From NCBI RefSeq assembly GCF_019175365.1, contig NZ_CP059572.1, positions 124,001-188,000 on the forward strand: 64,000 nt of DNA, read 5' to 3'. The notes below the pieces were generated by a model. It was not told the origin of the DNA. It did no database searches and saw only the letters and a list, made by a program, of their open reading frames with translations. The position numbers and the translations under genes were made by a program. The stretch is from Actinomadura graeca (GTDB taxonomy: Bacteria; Actinomycetota; Actinomycetes; Streptosporangiales; Streptosporangiaceae). This document shows, one piece after another, positions 15,723 to 24,406 of this stretch. Numbering within the stretch: position 1 is the first letter of the stretch; each line of letters begins with the position of its first letter.

Positions 15723-17389
15723 ACCCGGCGACCGCGCTGTCGGCCGTCGTGGTGGACGAACTGCTGCGCTGCGGGACGACCGACGTGGTGCTGGCGCCGG
15801 GGTCCCGCTCCGCTCCGCTGGCGCTGGCGCTGCACACCGCCGAGGAGGCGGGCCGGGTCCGGCTGCACGTGCGGATCGACGAGAGGTCGGCGTCGTTCCT
15901 GGCGCTGGGCATGGCCAAGCGCGCGGGCCGTCCGGTGACGTTGATCTGCACGTCGGGGACGGCGGCGGCGAACTTCCATCCGGCGGTGATCGAGGCGCAC
16001 GAGTCCGGTGTCCCGCTCATCGTGATCACCGCGGACCGTCCGCCGGAGCTGCGTGACACCGGTGCGAACCAGACGGTCGACCAGGTGAAGCTGTACGGGA
16101 CGGCGGCGCGGTGGAGCACAGAGATCGGCGTGCCGGAGAACCGCCCGGGGATGGTGGCGTACTGGCGGTCGCTGATCAGCCGGGCGTGGGGGCTGGCGCA
16201 GGCGCCCGTCCCGGGGCCGGTGCACCTGAACGCGGCGTTCCGGGAGCCGCTGATCCCGGACGGGGACGAGACGTGGTGCGAGCCCCTCGATGGTGACGCG
16301 ACGGGGGCGTGGACGAAGGTACGGGCCGCCACGCCGGGGTCGGTCCTGCACGTCCCGCCGACGCGCCGCGGGGTCCTGGTGGTGGGGGACGGCGCGGTCA
16401 ACGTCAAACGGTACGTGGCGGCGGCGTCGATGGCGGGCTGGCCGGTGCTCGCCGAGCCGAACGGCAACGCCCGCTACGGCGACCACGCGCTGTCGTCGCA
16501 CCATTTCCTGCTGGGCGTGCCGGAGTTCGTGGAGCGGCACCGCCCGGAAGTGGTGGTGACGCTGGGGAAGCCGGGGCTGTCACGTCCGCTGCTGTCGCTG
16601 TTGCGGCGGGCGGAGGAGCACATCGTGCTGGCGCCGGACCTGGCGCACTGGCCCGATCCGGTCCGGTCGGCGACGCAGGTCGCGCCGGAGGTGGAGATCC
16701 CGGTGGTCTCGGGTGACGATGTGTGGCTGAAGTCCTGGCGGACGGCCGACCTCGCGGCCGCGGCGGCGGTCGACGCGGTGCTGGACGCGGTGACCGAGGT
16801 GAGCGAGCCGAGGCTGGCGCGGGACCTGGTGGCGGCGCTGCCGGGCGGGTCGCTGCTGTTCACGGCGGCGAGCATGCCGATCCGCGACCTGGACCAGGTG
16901 ATGCGTCCCCGGCGCGGCATCCGGATCATGGCCAACCGCGGGGCGAGCGGCATCGACGGGCTGGTGTCGTCGGCGATCGGCGCGGCGCTGGCGCACAGCG
17001 GCCGCTCGTACGCGCTGCTGGGCGACCTGGCGTTCCTGCACGACCAGAACGGCCTGATCATGGGCCCGCACGACCGCCGCCCGGACCTGGCGATCGTGAT
17101 CGTCAACAACCGGGGCGGCGGGATCTTCTCGCTGCTGCCGCAGGCGGCGATGCACGGGCCGTTCGAGCGGGTCTTCGGGACCCCGCACCGCGTGGACCTG
17201 GAGGCGGTCGCGGCGGCGCACGGTGTCCCGTACCGGCGGCTGGACGCGGCGGCGGACCTGCCCAAGGCCATCGCGGGGGAGGGGCTGCGGATCGTGGAGG
17301 CCCGCACCGACAGGGAGGCGAACGCGGTCCTGCACGCCGAGATGCGCAAGGCGGCGCACGCCGCCGTCCGCTCCGTCCTCCAGCACTGA
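15719..17389 (+). CDS. menD: SEPHCHC synthase (2-succinyl-5-enolpyruvyl-6-hydroxy-3-cyclohexene-1-carboxylate synthase)
   Basis: A 556-residue thiamine-diphosphate enzyme that adds the succinyl semialdehyde unit from 2-oxoglutarate to isochorismate. The N-terminal domain has LAPGSRSAPLALAL and the catalytic Glu in HVRIDERSASFLALG near residue 56. The TPP-binding part carries GDLAFLHDQNGL near 436 and IVNNRGGGIFSLLPQ near 459. The start is TTG at 15719, overlapping the menC stop (TTGA) with GGGGAGG four bases before, so translation is coupled. A short AT-rich stretch follows the stop. All expected MenD segments are intact. Confidence 0.96.
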   Translation: MNPATALSAVVVDELLRCGTTDVVLAPGSRSAPLALALHTAEEAGRVRLHVRIDERSASFLALGMAKRAGRPVTLICTSGTAAANFHPAVIEAHESGVPLIVITADRPPELRDTGANQTVDQVKLYGTAARWSTEIGVPENRPGMVAYWRSLISRAWGLAQAPVPGPVHLNAAFREPLIPDGDETWCEPLDGDATGAWTKVRAATPGSVLHVPPTRRGVLVVGDGAVNVKRYVAAASMAGWPVLAEPNGNARYGDHALSSHHFLLGVPEFVERHRPEVVVTLGKPGLSRPLLSLLRRAEEHIVLAPDLAHWPDPVRSATQVAPEVEIPVVSGDDVWLKSWRTADLAAAAAVDAVLDAVTEVSEPRLARDLVAALPGGSLLFTAASMPIRDLDQVMRPRRGIRIMANRGASGIDGLVSSAIGAALAHSGRSYALLGDLAFLHDQNGLIMGPHDRRPDLAIVIVNNRGGGIFSLLPQAAMHGPFERVFGTPHRVDLEAVAAAHGVPYRRLDAAADLPKAIAGEGLRIVEARTDREANAVLHAEMRKAAHAAVRSVLQH

Positions 17390-17399
17390 CGACCTACGC

Positions 17400-17530
17400 G
17401 TCGCCACGACCCTCAATCATTTCAACCCTCAAATTACAATGTAAAGGCGCTGGACGTTTAGCAACTCCACAACCTCTGAAAAACTAAGAACAACACCCAC
17501 ATGAGAACTCGAACCGCCATTCGCCTTACC
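17400..17530. other. AT-rich non-coding block
   Basis: After menD the base composition falls sharply: the stretch about 17405-17525 is rich in A, with runs such as CAAATTACAATGTAAAGG and CTGAAAAACTAAGAACAA, unlike the surrounding sequence. No gene, tRNA or clear hairpin is present. It could be a remnant of transferred DNA or a promoter-like region for the small reverse-strand frame at 17553-17675. Confidence 0.5.
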
Positions 17531-17552
17531 GGGGTTGCGCAGTCGATGCAGC

Positions 17553-17675
17553 TCAGGCGCCGTCGTGCGCGGTAGGCCGATCGGCTGGGATCGCGAGGGT
17601 GCGGGTCGGCGGGGCGTCGGCGGGACGGGCGAGCAGGTTGCGCAGGGTGGTCCGGTGGGGCGGGCGCGGTGTCAT
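17553..17675 (-). CDS. Possible 40-residue peptide
   Basis: A short frame encoding MTPRPPHRTTLRNLLARP and ending in DRPTAHDGA. The ATG at 17675 has GGAAGG seven bases upstream, which is the main evidence. It is basic, Pro/Thr-rich and without a membrane segment. No family is recognised. High GC makes chance frames common, so this is tentative. Confidence 0.3.
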   Translation of the reverse strand: MTPRPPHRTTLRNLLARPADAPPTRTLAIPADRPTAHDGA

Positions 17676-17749
17676 GGGTGTGCCTTCCGGGTAGCGGGCC
17701 GGTGATCCCGGCGCTACCCCTCGGCCGCATGACTACACCATGGGTGAAG

Positions 17750-18550
17750 TCAGCCGAGGAGGCGGTCGCGGAGGGCGCCGGTGTCCTCGTCGGTCCAGCC
17801 GTGGGCGGTCAGCCAGGCGAGGGGGCCGCCGGATCGCTCGTCGACGCAGTCGAGGAACCTCGTCATCGTCGCGGCGCGGGGGCGGTGGGTGTCGGCGGGG
17901 CGGGAGTCGAGGTCGGCGGCGTAGGTGCCGCTGGCGCGGAGCCTGCCCAGGATGCGTTCCATGCGCTCGCCGCTGAGGGCGTAGTCGGAGACGATGGCGT
18001 CCCGGGTGACGCCGACGACCTCCAGTGCCAGGGCGCAGACGACGCCGGTGCGGTCCTTGCCGGCGGCGCAGTGGACGAGTGCCGCGCCGTCGGTGCGGGT
18101 CATCACCCGCAGGGCGGCGACGATGGAGTCGGCCCGGTCGGCGAGGTAGCCGTGGTAGTGGCCGAGGGAGCGGTCGTGCTCGGGGACGTCGTCGGTGTCG
18201 TCCTGCCAGGGGAGTGCCGTCCGGGGGGAGGCGGGCAGGTCGGCGGCGGCGTCGGTGTGGCGGCCGCCTTCGGCGAACAGCGAGAGCTGGTGGATGGTCA
18301 CGGCGGGGACGCGGGTCAGCGGTCCGGGGCCCTCCAGGCGCACCTCGGCGTCGGTGCGCAGGTCGATGATGTTCTTGAGGGCGTAGTCATCGAGGAGGAC
18401 GCGCAGGTCGGTGACCGAGAGGTCCTGGAGGTTGTCCGAGCGCAGCACGCGGCCCCAGCGTGTCGAGCCGCCGTCGGTGGTGGGGAGGCCGCCGAGGTCG
18501 CGGGCGTTGGCGGCGCCGTCCAGATCGATCCACCGAGTGCATTCGTTCAT
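17750..18550 (-). CDS. Tyrosine-protein phosphatase (PTP-like, DSP class)
   Basis: A 266-residue cytoplasmic phosphatase. The P-loop is LVHCAAGKDRTGVVCALAL near residues 158-176, with the catalytic Cys, the Lys-Asp insertion and Arg of the Y_phosphatase3/lipid-phosphatase-like family. The N-terminus has the paired motif ARDLGGLPTTDGGSTRWGRV and LRSDNLQDLS typical of these enzymes (for example MptpB-related proteins). The GKDR P-loop suggests activity on phosphotyrosine and possibly phosphoinositides; substrates here are unknown. The ATG start at 18550 gives the standard length. No partner kinase is nearby. Confidence 0.92.
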   Translation of the reverse strand: MNECTRWIDLDGAANARDLGGLPTTDGGSTRWGRVLRSDNLQDLSVTDLRVLLDDYALKNIIDLRTDAEVRLEGPGPLTRVPAVTIHQLSLFAEGGRHTDAAADLPASPRTALPWQDDTDDVPEHDRSLGHYHGYLADRADSIVAALRVMTRTDGAALVHCAAGKDRTGVVCALALEVVGVTRDAIVSDYALSGERMERILGRLRASGTYAADLDSRPADTHRPRAATMTRFLDCVDERSGGPLAWLTAHGWTDEDTGALRDRLLG

Positions 18551-18742
18551 GGCTTATGACCCTATAGGTCTGTTCTGACTCTTCCTTGACTCAGGGTGCC
18601 CCATTGTCTGATACGTCCCGGTATGCGCATTGACTCCGTCCCTGCCCGGGGTGGTGCCGGGGGACGACGTGTCCCGGCCGCGTCGGTGGCCGGAGCGATC
18701 TGTCATGGGCACACCGGGACCTGCGAGTGAGAAGGCGGATGG

Positions 18743-18796
18743 CTCCGTAGCGTGGCGACCTGGCGCATCTACGCTCCGTAACTTGGCGACCCGGCG
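18743..18796. repeat. Imperfect direct repeat upstream of the desaturase gene
   Basis: Two 23-base copies start at 18743 and 18774, each beginning CTCCGTA and ending TGGCG or CGGCG around GGCGACC, and differing at four positions. They are 31 bases apart (three helical turns), about 40-90 bases before the desaturase ATG. They may bind a regulator. Confidence 0.45.
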
Positions 18797-18833
18797 GCCC
18801 GGACGGGCGCCGAGTCCCACGAATGGAGCCTTC

Positions 18834-19877
18834 ATGCCCGCGACCCTCGATGCCCCTCCCGCCTCTCCCGGCAGGGCGGGTGCCGGCAGCGACTTCGCGC
18901 CGCTGGCGCGGCAGGTCCGCGCGAGCGGGCTGCTGGATCGCCGCACCGGCTACTACGCGAGGGCGATCGGGCTGAACCTGGCCGCCACGGCGGCGCTCTG
19001 GGCGGCGGTCGCGTGGGCGGGCGGGTCCTGGTGGGTGGTGCTGCTCGGGGTGCCGCTGGCGGTGGTGTCGGCGCGGACCGCGTTCCTCGGCCATGACGCG
19101 GGGCACCGGCAGATCGCCCGGAGCGCCCGTGCGAACCGGGTCCTGGGGCTGCTGCTGGGCAACCTGCTGCTGGGCATGGGGCATGGCTGGTGGACCGACA
19201 AGCACAACCGTCACCATGCCAATCCCAACCATGTCGGCAAGGACCCGGATGTGGGCGAGGGCGTCCTGGCCTGGACGCGTGAGCAGGCGGCGGGCCGGCG
19301 CGGTCCGCTGCGGTGGGTGGCGCGTCATCAGGCGCTGCTGTTCTTCCCGCTGCTCACGCTCGAAGGGCTGAACCTCAAGGTGGGGAGTGCGCTGTTCCTG
19401 CGCGGGCGGTCTCGGCGTGAGCGTGTGGTCGAGGGCGGGCTGCTGGCGTTGCACGCCGCGTTGTATGTGGGCCTGGCGTTCACGCTGGTGTCCCCGGCGA
19501 AGGCGCTGGTCCTGATCGCTCTGCATCAGGCGTTGTTCGGTGTGCACCTGGGCAGTGTGTTCGCGCCGAACCACAAGGGGATGGCGATGCCCCGGCCGGG
19601 GGAGCGGTGGGGTCATCTGCGGCGCCAGGTGCTGACGTCCCGGAACGTGCGCGGCGGGCGTGTGACCGACTGGTTCATGGGCGGGCTGAACTACCAGATC
19701 GAGCACCATCTGTTCCCGGGCATTCCGCGGTGCAACCTGCGCCGTGTGCAGCCGCTGGTGCGTGAGCACTGCGCGCGGGTGGGGCTGCCGTTCACCGAGG
19801 CCGGGCTGGTCGCGTCCTACCGTGAGGCGCTCGGGCACATGCGTGAGGCGGGGGCGCCGTTGCGGGGCCGTCCCTGA
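18834..19877 (+). CDS. Membrane fatty acid desaturase
   Basis: A 347-residue integral membrane di-iron enzyme that inserts a double bond in a fatty acyl chain. The three histidine boxes are HDAGH near residue 87, HNRHH near 124 and NYQIEHH near 287, the last with the QxxHH form of front-end/omega-type desaturases. Hydrophobic pairs lie before the first box (ALWAAVAWAGGSWWVVLLGV) and between the second and third. The ATG at 18834 follows GGAG and gives MPATLDAPPASPG, a normal opening. A ferredoxin or desaturase reductase is not encoded here. A direct repeat upstream may take part in regulation, for example by membrane temperature, but that is inference. Confidence 0.93.
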   Translation: MPATLDAPPASPGRAGAGSDFAPLARQVRASGLLDRRTGYYARAIGLNLAATAALWAAVAWAGGSWWVVLLGVPLAVVSARTAFLGHDAGHRQIARSARANRVLGLLLGNLLLGMGHGWWTDKHNRHHANPNHVGKDPDVGEGVLAWTREQAAGRRGPLRWVARHQALLFFPLLTLEGLNLKVGSALFLRGRSRRERVVEGGLLALHAALYVGLAFTLVSPAKALVLIALHQALFGVHLGSVFAPNHKGMAMPRPGERWGHLRRQVLTSRNVRGGRVTDWFMGGLNYQIEHHLFPGIPRCNLRRVQPLVREHCARVGLPFTEAGLVASYREALGHMREAGAPLRGRP

Positions 19878-19948
19878 ACCGGTCCGGGACGGGAGGATCC
19901 GGGACCGATCCGGCCCGTGGCGGGTGCTCGCGCGCCTATGCTGGCCAG

Positions 19949-20764
19949 GTGCCCGAGGGACACACCATCCATCGTCTGGCCGCCGAGCATCAGCGGATGT
20001 TCGGCGGCCGTGCCGTGCGTGCTTCGAGTCCGCAGGGGCGTTTCGCCGTGGGGGCCGCGGCCGTGGACGGGCAGGTGCTGGTCCGGGCCGACGCGCATGG
20101 CAAGCATCTGCTGCTTGTGCTGGCCGATGAGCGGACGCTGCACGTCCATCTGGGGATCTATGGGACGTACACGTTCGGGTCGCTGCCCGCGCCCGAGCCG
20201 ACGGGTGCGGTCCGGCTCCGGCTGGCCGGGGCGGCGCATTTCGCGGATCTGCGGGGGCCGAGCAGGTGCGAGCTGCTGGAGCCGGGGGTTGTGAAGGTGC
20301 TGCGGGACCGTCTCGGGCCGGATCCGCTGCGTGCGGACGCGGATCCGGATGTGGCGTGGCGGCGTGTGTCCCGGAGCCGCACGGCGATCGCGGTGCTGCT
20401 GATGGACCAGTCGGTGGTGGCGGGGCCGGGCAACATCTACCGGGCGGAGGTGCTCTTCCGGCAGGGCGTGGACCCGCGGCTGCCGGGGCGGCGTCTGGCG
20501 CGGGAGCGGTGGGCGGCGATCTGGGACGATCTGGTGCTGCTGATGGCGGACGGGGTCCGTGCGGGGCGGATCGACACGGTCCGTCCGGAGCACACGCCGG
20601 AGGCGATGGGGCGTCCGCCGCGGGTGGACGGCCATGGCGGTGAGGTGTACGTGTACCGGCGTGCGGGGCAGCCGTGCCTGGTGTGCGGCACGCCGGTCCG
20701 GGCGGCGGAGCTGGCCGCGCGGAACCTGTTCTGGTGTCCGGTGTGCCAGCCCGCGGCGGTCTGA
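19949..20764 (+). CDS. nei: Fpg/Nei family DNA glycosylase (endonuclease VIII type)
   Basis: A 271-residue bifunctional glycosylase/AP lyase for oxidised bases. The mature N-terminus PEGHT (after the GTG-coded Met) supplies the nucleophilic proline and Glu, and is the endonuclease VIII form rather than the PELPE form of Fpg. Lysine is in DAHGKHLLL, the helix-two-turn-helix in QSVVAGPGNIYRAEVLF near residue 153, and the zinc finger in CLVCGTPVRA and FWCPVCQ near the C-terminus. A TATGCT hexamer ends six bases before the GTG at 19949, so the message may be leaderless. The gene stands alone between the desaturase and a convergent PEBP gene. Confidence 0.93.
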   Translation: MPEGHTIHRLAAEHQRMFGGRAVRASSPQGRFAVGAAAVDGQVLVRADAHGKHLLLVLADERTLHVHLGIYGTYTFGSLPAPEPTGAVRLRLAGAAHFADLRGPSRCELLEPGVVKVLRDRLGPDPLRADADPDVAWRRVSRSRTAIAVLLMDQSVVAGPGNIYRAEVLFRQGVDPRLPGRRLARERWAAIWDDLVLLMADGVRAGRIDTVRPEHTPEAMGRPPRVDGHGGEVYVYRRAGQPCLVCGTPVRAAELAARNLFWCPVCQPAAV

Positions 20765-20840
20765 TCGTCCCTGGTGGGCCGGTGGAGGGCGGGGCCGCCC
20801 CGCCCGGCCGCGGGCGGCCGGGGAGGCGGCGGCGGTGGTG

Positions 20841-21437
20841 TCAGGATTCGCCGGTGATGCGTGCGGAGCCGATCGACGCCTGGGTGATGGTGCGGGCGGC
20901 GGTCTGGATGGAGGAGTCGGCGTCGAGGTTGTCCAGGGTGGCCTTGTTGAGCGCGTGGACGACGAATTCGTAGGTGTTCACGCTGTTGGGGGAGCAGGGG
21001 CCCTGGTATCCGAAGAGGCTGGCGCTGCCGCGGTAGTAGATCTGCCGGGAGCCTTTGGGGACGGGGGGCTGGTAGACGTGCTCGACGTTCTGGGGGAGCG
21101 ACGTCGCGGTCGCGGGGATGTCGTAGATGATCCAGTGGAGCAGGTTGTTGTTGTCGAGGTCGCGCATGATGAGGGCGTAGCTCTGCGCGGCGGCGGGGGA
21201 GCCGGTCCAGGCCAGGGGCGGGGATTCGTTCTTCTGGCGGGGGTCGTTGCCGCCGCTGGTGCATTCGTGGACCTTGGGGATGGTGCCGCCCTCGGTGAAG
21301 GCGGTGCTGGTCACCGTGAACGCGGCGGGCGCGGCGGGGGGACGGGGGGACGCGGCGGCCGGCGGCGCGGCGGCGCAGGACAGGCCGGTGGCCGAGGCGG
21401 CGATCAGGGCGTACGACATGACTCGTTTGGTGATCAT
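20841..21437 (-). CDS. Secreted YbhB/YbcL (PEBP) family protein
   Basis: A 198-residue phosphatidylethanolamine-binding-like protein. A signal peptide covers about residues 1-29 (MITKRVMSYALIAASATGL, ending AAAS). The PEBP core begins at FTVTSTAFTEGGTIP. It includes SPPLAWTGSPAAAQSYALIM with the DRD-like ligand loop (MRDLDNNNLLHWIIYDIPA) and GYQGPCSPNSVNTYEFVVHAL. A Cys in HECTSGG and one in GPCSP could form a disulfide outside the cell. PEBP proteins bind small phosphate or lipid ligands; the bacterial role is unclear. ATG 21437 is preceded by GAGGAG (reverse strand). Confidence 0.9.
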   Translation of the reverse strand: MITKRVMSYALIAASATGLSCAAAPPAAASPRPPAAPAAFTVTSTAFTEGGTIPKVHECTSGGNDPRQKNESPPLAWTGSPAAAQSYALIMRDLDNNNLLHWIIYDIPATATSLPQNVEHVYQPPVPKGSRQIYYRGSASLFGYQGPCSPNSVNTYEFVVHALNKATLDNLDADSSIQTAARTITQASIGSARITGES

Positions 21438-21583
21438 GAGTGCTCCTCAGGATGGTTCGGTCCTGGTGGCGCCCGCCCGCTCTCGGAACTGCCGTCGTCG
21501 TGTGGCTCCGTGGCCGACAGTGTACGGATCGCCCCTTTTTATCCGCTACCGTCCATTTCTGGCGGGCAGTCGGGGGCGGGGGT

Positions 21584-22819
21584 TCAGCCCTGCAGGGCGT
21601 AGCGCATGACGCCGAACTTGGTCTGCGCTTCGGCCAGTTCCGCCGCCGGGTCGGAGTCGGCGACGATGCCGCATCCGGCGAACAGCCGCGCCCGCGTCCC
21701 GTCGAGCTGGGCGCAGCGCAGCGCGATGCCCCATTCGCCGTCGCCGCGCGCGTCCACCCAGCCGACCGGCCCGGCGTAGCGGCCCCGGTCCATGCCCTCC
21801 AGCTCGCGGATCAGCTCCGCCGCCACCGGCGTCGGCGTCCCGCACACCGCGGGCGTCGGATGCAGCGCGGCCACCACGTCCAGGACCGACCGGTCCCCGG
21901 CCAGCCGTCCCCGCACCGGCGAGGCCAGGTGGATCAGGTTCGGCAGCGTCAGCGGCTCGGGCTCGTCCGGGACGTGCAGTTCCGCGCACAGCGGCGCGAG
22001 CGCGTCGCGGACCATCTCCGCGGCGTAGGCGTGCTCCTCGCGGTCCTTGGCGGAGGCCAGCAGGCGCGCCGTCCGCTCGGCGTCGCCGGCGGGTCCCGCG
22101 CCGCGCGCGGTCGTGCCCGCCAGCACCAGCGACTCCACGTCGCCGCCGGTGCGGCGGATCAGCAGCTCCGGCGTCGCGCCGACCAGTCCCGCACACGCGA
22201 AGGTGTAGCAGCCGGGGAACCGCGCGGCGAGCCGCCGCAGCAGCACGCGCGCGTCGATCGGCTCGGCCGCGCGCACGGCCAGGTCCCGGGCCAGCACCAC
22301 CTTGCCCAGCGCGCCGCCGCGGATCCGCCGTACCGCCGCGGCGACCGCGGCCTGCCACGCCGGTGCCGGGAGCGCGCCGTCGTTCCAGGTCAGCGAGGAC
22401 GGCTCCGCCGGCGGGCGTACCAGCGCCAGCGGGTCGGGGGCCTCGCCGATCGTGGTCAGCCATGCCCGGCCGCCGCGGCGCCCGAGTACCTGCCGGGGCA
22501 CGATCAGCACCGAGTCCGGCGACGCCGGGTCGAACCCGAACCCGCCGAACGCCACCGGCCCCGACCCCGGCACGCCGACCCGGTCGTCGACGCCGGCCGC
22601 GCCGAACAGCTCGCCCAGTGCCCGGCCCGCCGCCGCGAAGCGGTCCGCGCCGCCCGGCAGGGTCACCCGCGCGGCCTCGCCCCAGCCGACGATGCCCTCG
22701 CCGTGCCGGACCCACGCCAGCGCGGCGGGGTCGGGCAGGCGTGAGATCAGGTCGCCAGGGTCGGGGATCGGGACGCTGCGGACGGACAGCCGGTCCGGTG
22801 CGGTCACGGCGAGGTTCAC
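21584..22819 (-). CDS. menF: Isochorismate synthase
   Basis: A 411-residue chorismate-binding enzyme that converts chorismate to isochorismate, the first step to menaquinone. Family marks are GKVVLARDLAVRA, PELLIRRTGGDVESLVLAGT, KDREEHAYAAEMVRDAL, LASPVRGRLAGDRSVLDVVA, LHPTPAVCGTPTPVA and the closing CGIVADSDPAAELAE. Because menC, D, B and E are nearby and no lyase domain or salicylate gene is present, a menaquinone role is the natural reading. The GTG at 22819 is selected since TACAGT ends seven bases before it, which gives a leaderless message; another GTG at 22828 would overlap the -10 box. Confidence 0.93.
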   Translation of the reverse strand: MNLAVTAPDRLSVRSVPIPDPGDLISRLPDPAALAWVRHGEGIVGWGEAARVTLPGGADRFAAAGRALGELFGAAGVDDRVGVPGSGPVAFGGFGFDPASPDSVLIVPRQVLGRRGGRAWLTTIGEAPDPLALVRPPAEPSSLTWNDGALPAPAWQAAVAAAVRRIRGGALGKVVLARDLAVRAAEPIDARVLLRRLAARFPGCYTFACAGLVGATPELLIRRTGGDVESLVLAGTTARGAGPAGDAERTARLLASAKDREEHAYAAEMVRDALAPLCAELHVPDEPEPLTLPNLIHLASPVRGRLAGDRSVLDVVAALHPTPAVCGTPTPVAAELIRELEGMDRGRYAGPVGWVDARGDGEWGIALRCAQLDGTRARLFAGCGIVADSDPAAELAEAQTKFGVMRYALQG

Positions 22820-22826
22820 GCAAGCC

Positions 22827-22855
22827 ACTGTACGGCAGATTTGAACCCGTTCAAA
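22827..22855 (-). promoter_or_regulatory. menF promoter with TTTGAAC-N2-GTTCAAA operator
   Basis: On the minus strand TTGAAC (22854-22849), a 16-base spacer and TACAGT (22832-22827) precede the menF GTG by seven bases. The perfect palindrome TTTGAAC-CC-GTTCAAA spans 22840-22855 and covers the -35 box, exactly as at menE. Confidence 0.65.
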
Positions 22856-22949
22856 CAGCCGGGGCGGCCGTGTGCGGTGAGGCGTGCGCCACAGCCCGGC
22901 CCCGTGTATTCCCCGCGCCGCGCGCCTCATTCGGGGGTGACGCGCGCCT

Positions 22950-23543
22950 TCACGCGGGGCCGCGCCGGGCGCCGGTCAGCCGCCATGCCGCCGGCAGCAG
23001 CCCGGCGGCCAGCAGCACCTTCAGCGCGTCGCCCGCGAGGAACGGCGTCACCCCGAGTTCCAGTGCCCGCGCCGGCCCGACGTGCAGGGCGGCCATCAGG
23101 TACGGGACGCCCGCCGCATACATGATCACCGTTCCGGCCGTCATCGTGGCGACGGTGCGCGCCGGGCTGCGGTCGCCGCCGCGCTCGGCCATCCATCCCA
23201 CCGCGGCCGCCGCGACCACGAACCCGATCACGTAGCCGAGGGACGGCGCGCCGGTGCCGGACGCCCCGTCCACGAACCAGGGCACGCCCGCCATACCGGC
23301 CAGCAGGTACACCACCATGCCGAGGGCCGCCCGGACCCGGCCGAGCGCGGCGCCCGCGAGCAGCACCGCGAACGTCTGCCCCGACACCGGGACCGGTGTG
23401 CCGGGCAGCGGCACCGCGATCTGCGCGGCGACGCCGACGAGGGCGGCCGCGCCCGCGACGAGCGCGGCGTCGCGGGCCAGGGATCCGGGCAGCAGGTCGC
23501 CCAGGACGACGGGACGCCGCCGGGCAGCGTGGACAGAAACCAC
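22950..23543 (-). CDS. bioY: Biotin transporter BioY
   Basis: A 197-residue S-component (substrate-binding membrane subunit) for biotin uptake. Typical BioY segments are QIAVPLPGTPVPVSGQTFAV near residue 42, GAALGRVRAALGMVVYLLAG, a GTGAPSLGYVIGFVVAA loop-helix and FLAGDALKVLLAAGLLPA near the end. Six membrane helices are predicted. GTG 23543 has GGAGG four bases upstream. No EcfA or EcfT energising subunits are adjacent, so it either uses shared subunits encoded elsewhere or works alone, as some BioY proteins do. Neighbours on both sides are unrelated. Confidence 0.92.
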   Translation of the reverse strand: MVSVHAARRRPVVLGDLLPGSLARDAALVAGAAALVGVAAQIAVPLPGTPVPVSGQTFAVLLAGAALGRVRAALGMVVYLLAGMAGVPWFVDGASGTGAPSLGYVIGFVVAAAAVGWMAERGGDRSPARTVATMTAGTVIMYAAGVPYLMAALHVGPARALELGVTPFLAGDALKVLLAAGLLPAAWRLTGARRGPA

Positions 23544-23695
23544 TGGTCCTCCCAAGAAGCTGTTACCAGGCGAAACCTAGCGAACCGCTCACCGGGCTCC
23601 GATGCCGACGGCCACAGAATCCACCCGCGCCGCTTTGTGCCTCGCCGCTTCCGCCCCCCCGCCCGGCTGCAGAGCACTCGACGCGCACGCGACGG

Positions 23696-24406
23696 TCACC
23701 CGGAGACGGTCACCGGGAAACGGGCGGCCGGGAACGGGTCGCGCGCCAGGTAGACGACGTCGGGCTCGCCCCGGGGCACCGGCACCGGACGCGCCTCGAC
23801 CCGCGCGAAACGCTCCCGCAGCAGCTCCTCGAAACGCGGGGCGGCGTTCGCGCTCCACACCGCCAGGACCCCCTGGCGCGTCAGCCGCTCCGCCAGCAGC
23901 TCCAGCCCCGCCGGGCCGTACAGGCGGGCGTTGCCCGGGGTGACCGTCCAGTCGGGCCCGTTGTCGATGTCCAGGCACAGCGCGTCGAAGGTGCCCGCGC
24001 GCGGGTCGGCGACGACGTCCAGCAGGTCGGCGCACTGGAGTGTGACGCGCGGGTCCTCCAGCGCGCCCCGCGACCACGGGCGCAGCAGCGTCCGGTGCCA
24101 GCCGACCACCGCGGGCTCGCGCTCGACGACCGTCACCGCCGCCACCTGCGGCAGCAGCAGCGCCTCCGCCAGCGAGAACCCCACGCCCAGGCCGCCGATC
24201 AGCAGCCGCGCCGGACCCCGCAGCCCCTCCGCCGCCGCCCGGACGAGCAGCCGCTCGGACTCGCCGTTGCGGGTGTCCATCAGGAACACCCCGTTGCCGA
24301 TGATCTCCAGGTGCGCGCCCGCGCGGCGCAGCACCATCTCCCCGCCGACCCCCGCGGCCCGTTCGAGCACCACGGGTTCCCCCGCCGCCTCCGGCATCAC
24401 GCCCAT
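23696..24406 (-). CDS. Spermidine-synthase-like methyltransferase-fold protein
   Basis: A 236-residue Rossmann-fold protein of the spermidine synthase family. The nucleotide-binding strand-loop is LLIGGLGVGFSLAEALLLP near residue 68, followed by VTVVEREPAVVGWHR and ADLLDVVADPRAGTFDALCLDIDNGPDW, where polyamine synthases have the catalytic Asp region. The N-terminal beta domain is short (ERAAGVGGEMVLRRAGAHLE). Many actinomycete proteins of this length have lost polyamine residues and have no known substrate. No S-adenosylmethionine decarboxylase gene is in the window. The ATG at 24406 is the only good candidate. Confidence 0.8.
   Translation of the reverse strand: MGVMPEAAGEPVVLERAAGVGGEMVLRRAGAHLEIIGNGVFLMDTRNGESERLLVRAAAEGLRGPARLLIGGLGVGFSLAEALLLPQVAAVTVVEREPAVVGWHRTLLRPWSRGALEDPRVTLQCADLLDVVADPRAGTFDALCLDIDNGPDWTVTPGNARLYGPAGLELLAERLTRQGVLAVWSANAAPRFEELLRERFARVEARPVPVPRGEPDVVYLARDPFPAARFPVTVSG

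Noticed and set aside
17505..17525. tRNA-like GAACTCGAACC near the AT-rich block
   Set aside because: Resembles a reversed T-loop, but the flanking stem does not pair and no acceptor or anticodon arm is present.
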